Below are positions 14,762 to 21,996 of a stretch of DNA of 26,118 nucleotides, piece by piece. Every line of letters begins with the position of its first letter. Positions within the stretch are counted from its first letter, which is position 1. The DNA comes from a virus: positions 1-26,118 of IMG/VR virus record IMGVR_UViG_3300000116_000140. One strand, written 5' to 3'. The notes below the pieces were generated by a model that was not told the DNA's origin, ran no database searches, and worked only from the letters and a program-made list of their open reading frames with translations. The position numbers were made by a program, and so were the translations under genes.

Positions 14762-15589
14762 TTAGAAAGGAAGATCATCTTTTACCGTTGTTGAATCTTC
14801 GGGAAATAAAGCATCAAATTGATCAGCTTTATTTTTCTTAACATTACTAGTATCTAAACTAAAATTAGAAGTGGATGGTGTTGCAACAGGTGCTTCAGTT
14901 ACTATTTCGTCCCCTCCTTCTTCAGGTGCTAACCATTTTTCTAAAGCGGATTTCATTTCATCAAATGAATATGATTTAAATAATCCTTCTTTAGGGTTTG
15001 GTTGTTCACTAGTCCATTGTTCTACTTGTTTAGCATCTTCACTAAGAGGTGATGTTTTTAATCTAACACGTACTGATGATTTATTATAAGGAGTACCTGT
15101 TGATTCTGGTCCTACTGTTTCAACTGTAAGGTCTCTACCATTTACAATATCAGTGTAATCTCCAATTTCATCATCTACAGCAAGTGCTAATAATTCTTCA
15201 TATACTTGCTTACCAAATTGCCATAGTCTAGTACCTTTATCTTCTTCACCTCTAACTATTACGGGAACGAAAATACGGTTTTTAGCATCTAACTTTTTAG
15301 CTAGTACATAGTTTTCTTTAGTATATTCTTCTCTAAGTTTTGCTGCAAAGAGTGCAATTGGGTCTTTTTCACCAAAATTAGTAGGTGAAATCATTACTTT
15401 ATTAGTAATACCATAATAGAATTTTAATTCTGTAAATGGGTTTGAGGAATCATACGCAGATGGTACGATTCTAATTTGTTGTTTACCTACTGTAGGTCTC
15501 CAAAAAATGGTTGTGTAATCAATTTTTCCACCAGCTTGTGGTTTCGATTGGAGTGTATCCAATTTTGCTTTTAAGGCATTTAAATCCAT
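14762..15589 (-). CDS. Single-stranded DNA-binding protein, gp32-like
   Basis: A 275-aa protein resembling marine T4-like gp32: an N-terminal self-interaction-type segment (MDLNALKAKLDTLQSK), then an OB-fold core with FWRPTVGKQQIRIVP (29-43), KFYYGI and a later RGEEDKGTRLWQFGKQVYEELL, and a long acidic, low-complexity tail. It ends in DDLPF (271-275), which closely resembles the partner-binding acidic tip of bacterial SSB (DDIPF). It has no cysteines, so the zinc site of T4 gp32 is absent. It is directly upstream of uvsX, and a promoter-like element lies about 41 bases upstream of its start, fitting the high expression such proteins need. Confidence 0.85.
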   Translation of the reverse strand: MDLNALKAKLDTLQSKPQAGGKIDYTTIFWRPTVGKQQIRIVPSAYDSSNPFTELKFYYGITNKVMISPTNFGEKDPIALFAAKLREEYTKENYVLAKKLDAKNRIFVPVIVRGEEDKGTRLWQFGKQVYEELLALAVDDEIGDYTDIVNGRDLTVETVGPESTGTPYNKSSVRVRLKTSPLSEDAKQVEQWTSEQPNPKEGLFKSYSFDEMKSALEKWLAPEEGGDEIVTEAPVATPSTSNFSLDTSNVKKNKADQFDALFPEDSTTVKDDLPF

Positions 15590-15629
15590 AATGTAACTTA
15601 TTTTTAATTATAACTGTTTATATGTAACT

Positions 15630-15658
15630 AATATACGAACTATATTTTGGGGAACCAA
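15630..15658 (-). promoter_or_regulatory. Promoter-like element C (upstream of gp32-like gene)
   Basis: The minus strand reads TTGGTTC (15658-15652), 16 bases ending GTTCG, then TATATT (15635-15630) followed by AG. The TTGG box, spacing and TTCGTATATT core match the other elements. It sits in the 70-base gap before the ssDNA-binding protein gene. Confidence 0.55.
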
Positions 15659-15659
15659 A

Positions 15660-16127
15660 TTATACTTCGATTATTTTATATATTTTTGTATTTAATTGGT
15701 TTAAATCATTATGTTGTGTAAGTAAAACACAATTTCTATAATGTTGCCAATCCACTTGATATTTAGTATCTACAACACCCCCGTTTAACTTTTTGATAAG
15801 CTCATTAAGGGCATTAATAGTGTATAAAGTATTAGATTCTTTCTTCCTATGTACCAGTATAGTGTTTTCTGGAATTGTTTGTACATTTCCTTGGTCTACA
15901 TTATAAGTTACAACATATTCATCTTTGCCCACGATCTCGAGGACAAACATTTTATTGTATATAATGGTGTATCTGCTTGTAATCTCTTCTAATAAAGAAT
16001 CTAAATTCTCTAAATTTGTGAAGGTACAAAATAACTTATTGTTCAAATCTCCTATGTTTTGGAATGACGTTATAACATCATAGTTCGTATTATACGTATT
16101 TGGAGAATTATTTAAAATCGTAGTCAT
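15660..16127 (-). CDS. Hypothetical protein next to polymerase (155 aa)
   Basis: A 155-aa soluble protein with mixed alpha/beta character, no membrane segment and two cysteines (CTFTNLENL, RNCVLL). The C-terminal part (YQVDWQHYRNCVLLTQHND) looks like a defined domain. It overlaps the end of the polymerase gene by 20 bases and has the AGAAGGTTATG start signature, so it is translationally linked to the polymerase. In T4 the matching position holds replication accessory or regulatory genes (clamp, loader, RegA), but I see no motif for any of these. Function unknown. Confidence 0.6.
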   Translation of the reverse strand: MTTILNNSPNTYNTNYDVITSFQNIGDLNNKLFCTFTNLENLDSLLEEITSRYTIIYNKMFVLEIVGKDEYVVTYNVDQGNVQTIPENTILVHRKKESNTLYTINALNELIKKLNGGVVDTKYQVDWQHYRNCVLLTQHNDLNQLNTKIYKIIEV

Positions 16128-17376
16128 AACCTTCTTTTGTTTTTATATTTAATTTATATTTAGTAAATATATCTTTTATATCTTCTATTACTTGTTTTTC
16201 ACTTTCATCCCAATCAATTAAGAACGAATCATATGTGTATAATACCAATTGAGACTTTTTATTTCTCAATATTGTTATCATATCCCATAATATACGAACG
16301 TTCATTGACGTCTCCAAATTTTGTAGCAAATAATTAAAAAGTTTTTGTGGATTCATTTCCTCCAAGTTTTCTTTTTTATATACAAAACTAGAAATCGGAC
16401 ACATTATCTCTCCTTCGCTTTCAAATTTATTCCAGAGATCTTTTACGTATATATCAATTTTCTTAAAAAATTCTAGGTGTTTGTATTCTTTAAATACTCC
16501 TCCGTATAGTTGTTTAAAAGTTAATTCTTTAGACTTAGCGTAGTCCACTTTATATAACGTTTGTAAATGGCTGTGAATATCAACAGAGGGGAAATTATAA
16601 TCAATGAGGCGACAAGACAAGCTAGGATGGTAGGCACTAATATCAATGTCAATAAACCTGTTATTACTCGGTATAAAACTTTTTCTACACCCGTTTTTAT
16701 GTGAGAGAGCTGCATAATTTACGTTTTTAAATTTGTTTGAAGGTCGTGTTGTGGTTGTCCGAAGGTTGTACTGAGTGTATGTTCGTTCACCATCAATTTT
16801 ATGGAAGTGTTCTTCGAAGGTTGGTTTGTGTATTTGTATTCCACTTCGTTCGAGGTAGTTGAATACCAAGGATACTTTAGTATTAAAGAATTCATCATAT
16901 TTAGTTTTAGGTCTGTTAATATTCGTTTTTAGATCTTCAAAAATGTGTTCACACAATTCATAATGTTTAACAATCGGGATAATAGCGTTTACGCAAATTT
17001 CATCCTTATGTTGGTTATAAAATATTTCATGTGCTTTAGTAGTTGGGCGTATATACGTATGAGGTGGTGCGGTTATGTCATAAAGAGTTTTTAGAGGGTA
17101 ATAATGTAATATCTCTTTTTTGTCACGACAATACAACACATCAAATTTATTTAATAATGTGTATACATCCGTATCTAACGCATTTAAACCTTCATTGTGC
17201 TTAACGCATATCATAAATCCTTTATGCGCGTTAATTGGTCTAATATACACAAGGCTAACCTTGTTTAAAGTTGGATGAATTGTATCATTATAGGGGATTA
17301 TTTCGACAAATGCCTCTTTAAAACCACTATTTAATAAAACCTTTAATTGCTCCTCATTTTCTATCAACCAGTACAT
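16108..17376 (-). CDS. Divergent, reduced family A DNA polymerase
   Basis: A 422-aa protein with family A polymerase motifs in order: TTTTRPSNKFKNVNYAAL (207-224, matching TGRLSS..PNLQN), motif A FIDIDISAYHPS (241-252, D245 as the metal ligand), VDIHSHL (265-271, the DIHT motif), motif B KSKELTFKQLYGG (281-293, the O-helix K...F..YG) and motif C LYTYDSFLID (379-388, D383). Two features are unusual. The E of motif A is replaced by His (H250), and motif C is YDS rather than HDE. The N-terminal 160 residues may be a decayed exonuclease domain, because no acidic exonuclease signature is visible. T4-type phages normally carry a family B polymerase; Rhodothermus phage RM378, also a distant T4 relative, has separate family A polymerase and exonuclease proteins. 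It is the first gene after promoter-like element B. Confidence 0.8.
   Translation of the reverse strand: MYWLIENEEQLKVLLNSGFKEAFVEIIPYNDTIHPTLNKVSLVYIRPINAHKGFMICVKHNEGLNALDTDVYTLLNKFDVLYCRDKKEILHYYPLKTLYDITAPPHTYIRPTTKAHEIFYNQHKDEICVNAIIPIVKHYELCEHIFEDLKTNINRPKTKYDEFFNTKVSLVFNYLERSGIQIHKPTFEEHFHKIDGERTYTQYNLRTTTTRPSNKFKNVNYAALSHKNGCRKSFIPSNNRFIDIDISAYHPSLSCRLIDYNFPSVDIHSHLQTLYKVDYAKSKELTFKQLYGGVFKEYKHLEFFKKIDIYVKDLWNKFESEGEIMCPISSFVYKKENLEEMNPQKLFNYLLQNLETSMNVRILWDMITILRNKKSQLVLYTYDSFLIDWDESEKQVIEDIKDIFTKYKLNIKTKEGYDYDFK
16289..16317 (-). promoter_or_regulatory. Promoter-like element F (inside polymerase gene)
   Basis: The minus strand reads TTGGAGA (16317-16311), 16 bases ending GTTCG, then TATATT (16294-16289). 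It fits the element consensus including the exact 16-bp spacing. It lies about 160 bases upstream of the 155-aa gene and could drive it together with gp32. It also encodes polymerase residues, so a chance match is possible. Confidence 0.4.
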
Positions 17377-17392
17377 ATACCTTTATTTATAG

Positions 17393-17424
17393 GTGAATAT
17401 ACGAAAGATTTATCTAATAGCCAC
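17393..17424 (-). promoter_or_regulatory. Promoter-like element B (upstream of polymerase)
   Basis: The minus strand reads GTGGCTA (17424-17418), 16 bases ending TTTCG, then TATATT (17401-17396) followed by CAC. It overlaps the last codons of the 286-aa tail gene. It is identical to element D over 18 bases (17393-17410) and to element A in its -35-like box. It marks the switch from tail genes to replication genes. Confidence 0.6.
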
Positions 17425-18274
17425 TATTTCTTTGATAGTTTATTCTTCTTGATGTCCCTACTTCATTATCAACCTTTATTTTTATACTTCCTTTTATTTC
17501 GTCTCCTTCAAAGGGGATTAGAATTTTGTGAGGAGAAGCGGAATGAAATCTACCTTCCATAATTACTCCACTAGTTGAATGTATATGGTAACTACCAGCA
17601 TAGTTTTCATTTGTATCTTGAACTTTTAATTCTCCTCCTTTAGTTGTATAATATTTATTTTGTAATGGGCGATAATATCTTAAATATCTACCTTTTAAAT
17701 AATTAAAAAATCCTCTAATATTATTCTCTTTTTCGTATAGTAGAACTATATTTCTATTAACCTTATAAACCTCTATGGGTTTACCTACTAATATCCAACC
17801 TATTTTAATAGCAGTATATAATTGAAATTGAACAGTTGGGCTTAAATTAATAAAATTAGTATATGTAAACTGAGTAACTTCTAAATAAGTGTGGTTTGTT
17901 TTATGTTTTAAGAAATATCGTTGATATTCCCCAGTATCATATTCTTCATCAGTTGGGAAGACTATACTACTTTGTGGTGGTGGAACTTTTATTGGAAGTG
18001 ATTTTGATGATGCTGAGTATGATAAAGGAAGTCTACTTATAGAAGTACTTATATTAGAATCAATTGGTGTAACTGCTTCAAGATTTTTATCATTAACAAT
18101 AGGGTTTTTAGTTAATAACTTATTAACCCCATCTTGTGGTGTTTTTCCAGTATAAAATTTACCATCAGATGTTTTAAAATATGACCCAATATAGTATTCA
18201 CTTTTTCCTACTATTTGGAATTCCTTTCCATTAGTAGATAAATTAGTTGTTATTTGTGATTTTGGGTAATACAT
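17414..18274 (-). CDS. Probable baseplate/tail structural protein (286 aa)
   Basis: A 286-aa protein with no membrane segment or enzyme motif. The N-terminal SEYYIGSYFKTSDGKFYTGK and C-terminal ENYAGSYHIHSTSGVIMEGR look like two short beta-rich repeats (YxGSYxxH/F-type), joined by a helical middle section. A Pro/Ser-rich linker lies near 85-107. It is the last gene of the tail module, 6 bases after the hub/lysozyme gene. A structural baseplate or fibre-attachment role is inferred from position and composition. The family is not recognised. Confidence 0.55.
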   Translation of the reverse strand: MYYPKSQITTNLSTNGKEFQIVGKSEYYIGSYFKTSDGKFYTGKTPQDGVNKLLTKNPIVNDKNLEAVTPIDSNISTSISRLPLSYSASSKSLPIKVPPPQSSIVFPTDEEYDTGEYQRYFLKHKTNHTYLEVTQFTYTNFINLSPTVQFQLYTAIKIGWILVGKPIEVYKVNRNIVLLYEKENNIRGFFNYLKGRYLRYYRPLQNKYYTTKGGELKVQDTNENYAGSYHIHSTSGVIMEGRFHSASPHKILIPFEGDEIKGSIKIKVDNEVGTSRRINYQRNSGY

Positions 18275-18280
18275 ATATTT

Positions 18281-21200
18281 TTAATATTTAGGTCCAGCAC
18301 TGTACGCACCTGGGTTATAAATAGGACCTTCATAAATTTTAGCTACAATTTCTTGTGCACTAAAGGATTTTGCTATTCTACCTCGTAGTTTTGATCTATA
18401 TTTTTCCATAGCGGCTGCAGAATCATTCCTTGCACCATAACTAGCAGGTCTTAAGTTTTTTACTAAAAACTGCTCAGTTGCGGTTGCCACATCATTTGTT
18501 GTTGTTAATATGTCCCAAAGTGCTGAATACTTTGCTTTAGTTTCTTGTTCAAAGTATTGTAATTGGAAGTTTATATCGTTTCTTTTTTCAACATTTTTAT
18601 CTGCCTTTGCTTCTAATTTTGCTCTTCTTCTTTCTCCTTGTCCAGTCCATTGAATTAAACCAAAACCTCCTTTTCCACCTATAGCACTAGAAGCTGAATA
18701 TCCTGCATCTTTCCTTACTCTTTCTAATCGTGTTGGGTCAACTCCAGATTCAGCTAACATATTACCTATAACGCCTGTAGCACCTGCTTGTGTTACTCCT
18801 GCTGCTTTAAGATATGTAGCAACTATTTCAATGTTTGTTTTTTTAGTTGCATCGGTTATTGGTACATATTCTTCTACTTGTTGTTGATAATCAGATAAAA
18901 CAGTAGAAAGTGAAACTTCTATAAGAGAAGAATCAAAGGCTTGTGTTTTTGGAACAGATACTGTACTAAACGATGTACTCCAGTCATTATTAGATATCTC
19001 ATGATTTACTTTTGTAATTATAAAATTTAAGGCAAGGGGGTATTGTTTTGGTAAAAATCTTTGATTAATTGCTAAGGCATTATATATTTTAACTCCAGAT
19101 AATCCCTCTATAGTTAAGTTTAAATCTGCGGGTATGAAACCTATAGTATTAGAGGGGGTTTTAGATTCGTTATAAACTTGATTATTAATAGCATTAATAA
19201 ACCCTTTAAATAGTTCTTTTCCTATCTTATTAAAATCATTATTTAAATGAAAATATAAAGTACTATATGTAAAATTTCCATTTTCATTTCCTCCAAAAGC
19301 CTTAAGTAACCATCCTAAATAATTAGTAAGGGGGTTTGGGGGTGCAATTTTTACTGTTTCATCACTTTGAGTTCTTTCTAAATAAGCCTTAGCTTCTCTT
19401 ACATATTCCCTCCAAGTTACGTTATCATAATCTCTATGTGTAATAGGGCATTCCTCTACATCTTTAGTTCCTTTATTCTCTATCCCATAAATCTCTGTAT
19501 TGAGTTGTGGTCTTGCCAACAAACCCCATAAATCTCCCATCCAATCTGGAACTAAACTTTCATCTATGACACATTTATTAGGGTCTTTCCAGTGGGAAGA
19601 CATTTTTACTAGGTTTGCGGTGGTTAAAGGAAATGCTTCATTTACAACTTCTTGTAATTGTGTTTCTTTAGGATCATCATACTTTGTAGCATAAGCATCT
19701 CTTAATCCGTCATTCCACTTAGAAAAAGCTGTACCATCGTAGTTTTTAGTTGATTTATTTTCGGCTGTAGCTCCAATAGTAATCATACTAGCTAGCTCAG
19801 GACCTATTTTAGTTTTAAAACCAAAATCTCTTACAAAATTGGATGTTTGAATTGGTTTTTTAGTTTTTGGATCCACTGAACCCGAAGGAGAAAATCCATA
19901 AATTTCAAAAGGGATGGTTTGATTCATTCTATTTCCAAATTTCTTTGATTTTTCTATTCCCGGGATAGGGTTTTGGTCTATTATTTTTATTATGTTATCA
20001 TCTTCTAATATAGGTTCAAGTTTATTAAGACCCCCTAGAGAAGAATTTATACCACTACATACTTCTTCTAAAAATTTATAAATGCTTGTTTCCCCATCAT
20101 CATTTGTATTTTGTTTAAGTGTTGTACTAAGAAAATCATAATTTAAATATATATTCATAATACTACCATACATTACATTTGTATCAGTTTCAACTTGAAA
20201 AAAGTCTTTTAGTTTAGCAAAAGAACCATGGTCGTTCTTAACCGCAATTGATTTCTTTTGATAATCTTGTTGGTTGGTTATGCTAATATTTTCTGTAAAT
20301 TGGGGTTTTATTAAACATACCTTAGGATTAAAAGAAATTTGATTAGGGAAAGCTGAGCATATGGTATCTCCAGATAAATCAAACTCTAATACCTTAGTTC
20401 CATTTAGGGAGGGAACACATAGTTTGTTTAATTTTTCTAGTAAAGCACTAAAAGTTAAAAAATATGTGTATTTGTTTGCATCAACCCCTGTAGGAGGAAA
20501 TTGATCTGCCTCATTATCACTCTCTTTTTCTTCATTTGGTACTATTGTAAATTCATTATAATTTTTTAAATTTAAAAACCATGAAAAATAATTACCTTTC
20601 CATTCCCACCATTTTTCAGGTTTGGATGAAGATATATCATTATATAAGTCAAGAGATAATGTAGATGCTCCTGCATTATTAATAATAGGACTTTTTAGTT
20701 CCAGTAAGGTATTTGAAAAGGAATTACCCTTATTAATTACTGCATCTAATTTTGCGGGGGTTGTAAGTGAAGATGGTAAATTTACTTTTAAAGATTCAAT
20801 AACATCACCTATCGTAATTAATTTTAATGTTATATTATAAGTACCATCGGGTTGAAAGCTCCAGTCAAAATTAACTACTTTCCCTAAGAACCCATCATAA
20901 TTATTCTCATATGTATTTCTATATTCTGCTATTTTTTTTATAATTGATCGATAACTACTATCTGAATCTTCAAACCATAAATCTTCTATTAAAGTATTTC
21001 CTGTGGATTGTAGTTTTTCATTTTTATCTAAGTATTTATCCCACCCCCATTCTAATAACATACTGTATCCTAATCTTAGGTATAAAAGTTCTATTAACTC
21101 AAATTGAAATAAATTATAAGCTTTTAATTCTACTGTTGCTTCTCGGATTGAACCTCGGTTTTTACAATCAATTTTAGCTGAGATTAAGCCTGGGGCTGGG

Positions 21201-21676
21201 GAAAGACCAAAACTTGTTCCTCCCAAACCATAACTACTATTATTCCATAAACTGTTAGTTTTAGATACTCCAGACCTAGAAATGTAAGAATTGCCTAATG
21301 GGCTTAGTTCTGAGAGGGTGTTAAATAAAACTGCTTTTTTTGCTAATTGATTTCCTGTAAAGGGAGCTGTATTATCTAATCCTATGTCTCTTAATCTTTG
21401 TTCTCCTTGACTAATGTTTTTTTCTTCTTCTTCCCATTTTCCTGTATCGGAATTATAATTGGGAACGGATTTTACTTTGTTATCATCAGTAGAAGCATCT
21501 ATTTCTGCTTGGGTTTGAGCTATAACTCTTACTGATGAAGCAAGTTTTAACCAAGTATTAGTATTATTTAATCTAGTAAGATCAGTATTATCCCTTTTTT
21601 GTTTTCCATATGTTCTTTGTCTTACTCCAATTTGGAGTGCAACAGACCCATCAATTGTTTCTCCTATTATACTCAT
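18281..21676 (-). CDS. Baseplate hub protein with C-terminal tail lysozyme
   Basis: An 1131-aa structural protein. The N-terminal and middle regions are long, polar and beta-rich (for example SAKIDCKNRGSIREATVELKAYN near 165-190), as in hub proteins. From about residue 946 to 1100 (about 18377-18841) lies a tail-lysozyme domain (Phage_lysozyme2-like): IEIVATYLKAAGVTQ, GVIGNMLAESGVDP with probable catalytic E976, GGFGLIQWTGQGERR, then a helical remainder. It would digest peptidoglycan during DNA injection, like T4 gp5. Gene order (tape measure, LysM protein, hub) agrees. The last 30 residues are Gly/Pro/Tyr-rich. The fusion of hub and lysozyme in one large chain is notable but seen in other contractile phages. 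Confidence 0.8.
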   Translation of the reverse strand: MSIIGETIDGSVALQIGVRQRTYGKQKRDNTDLTRLNNTNTWLKLASSVRVIAQTQAEIDASTDDNKVKSVPNYNSDTGKWEEEEKNISQGEQRLRDIGLDNTAPFTGNQLAKKAVLFNTLSELSPLGNSYISRSGVSKTNSLWNNSSYGLGGTSFGLSPAPGLISAKIDCKNRGSIREATVELKAYNLFQFELIELLYLRLGYSMLLEWGWDKYLDKNEKLQSTGNTLIEDLWFEDSDSSYRSIIKKIAEYRNTYENNYDGFLGKVVNFDWSFQPDGTYNITLKLITIGDVIESLKVNLPSSLTTPAKLDAVINKGNSFSNTLLELKSPIINNAGASTLSLDLYNDISSSKPEKWWEWKGNYFSWFLNLKNYNEFTIVPNEEKESDNEADQFPPTGVDANKYTYFLTFSALLEKLNKLCVPSLNGTKVLEFDLSGDTICSAFPNQISFNPKVCLIKPQFTENISITNQQDYQKKSIAVKNDHGSFAKLKDFFQVETDTNVMYGSIMNIYLNYDFLSTTLKQNTNDDGETSIYKFLEEVCSGINSSLGGLNKLEPILEDDNIIKIIDQNPIPGIEKSKKFGNRMNQTIPFEIYGFSPSGSVDPKTKKPIQTSNFVRDFGFKTKIGPELASMITIGATAENKSTKNYDGTAFSKWNDGLRDAYATKYDDPKETQLQEVVNEAFPLTTANLVKMSSHWKDPNKCVIDESLVPDWMGDLWGLLARPQLNTEIYGIENKGTKDVEECPITHRDYDNVTWREYVREAKAYLERTQSDETVKIAPPNPLTNYLGWLLKAFGGNENGNFTYSTLYFHLNNDFNKIGKELFKGFINAINNQVYNESKTPSNTIGFIPADLNLTIEGLSGVKIYNALAINQRFLPKQYPLALNFIITKVNHEISNNDWSTSFSTVSVPKTQAFDSSLIEVSLSTVLSDYQQQVEEYVPITDATKKTNIEIVATYLKAAGVTQAGATGVIGNMLAESGVDPTRLERVRKDAGYSASSAIGGKGGFGLIQWTGQGERRRAKLEAKADKNVEKRNDINFQLQYFEQETKAKYSALWDILTTTNDVATATEQFLVKNLRPASYGARNDSAAAMEKYRSKLRGRIAKSFSAQEIVAKIYEGPIYNPGAYSAGPKY

Positions 21677-21678
21677 CC

Positions 21679-21996
21679 TTAAAAACCGTTTAATTTATTA
21701 TACGCACTTTGTATGGCACCAATATTAGTTGGTATCCTAATTTGTATTCCTAAAGGTAAATAATATGAATCTTGAGGTAATGAACCATTTGCTGTTGATA
21801 TTATCCACCATAAAGAAGAATCATTATAATATTCATTAGCTAAAATATCAAATCTATCTCCATCTTCGGTATAAACATATACATCCTCTGGGGATAAAGC
21901 AATTTCAGGGTATTTTACACCCTTGTAATACCTTATACCTCTAGTCCCATTTAGGTTAGGTTTTACTAATACTTTATTTCTTGTATATCTTCCCAT
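21679..21996 (-). CDS. Baseplate wedge protein, gp53/LysM-like
   Basis: A 105-aa protein with a LysM-like core: VYVYTEDGDRFDILANEYYND (about 39-59), SSLWWIISTANG (60-71) and a closing LPLGIQIRIP (81-90). This is the pattern of T4 gp53 and phage tail LysM adaptor proteins, which join hub and wedge. The start overlaps the 757-aa gene stop by one base (TAATG), so the two are translationally coupled; the stop lies 2 bases before the hub gene start. Position between a tail protein and the hub/lysozyme matches the role. Confidence 0.75.
   Translation of the reverse strand: MGRYTRNKVLVKPNLNGTRGIRYYKGVKYPEIALSPEDVYVYTEDGDRFDILANEYYNDSSLWWIISTANGSLPQDSYYLPLGIQIRIPTNIGAIQSAYNKLNGF

Noticed and set aside
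14407-14841. Plus-strand open frames such as this 144-aa one
   Set aside because: They lie opposite strongly supported minus-strand genes (UvsX, gp32 and others) and show no family features.
16521-16715. Hydrophobic 64-aa minus-strand frame inside the polymerase gene
   Set aside because: It is an alternate frame within conserved polymerase motifs A and B, with no start signal.
17384-17391. T4-type late promoter TATAAATA before the polymerase gene
   Set aside because: It lies about 7 bases from the start codon, inside the leader after the TATATT box, and the parallel SWIM site does not keep it exactly.
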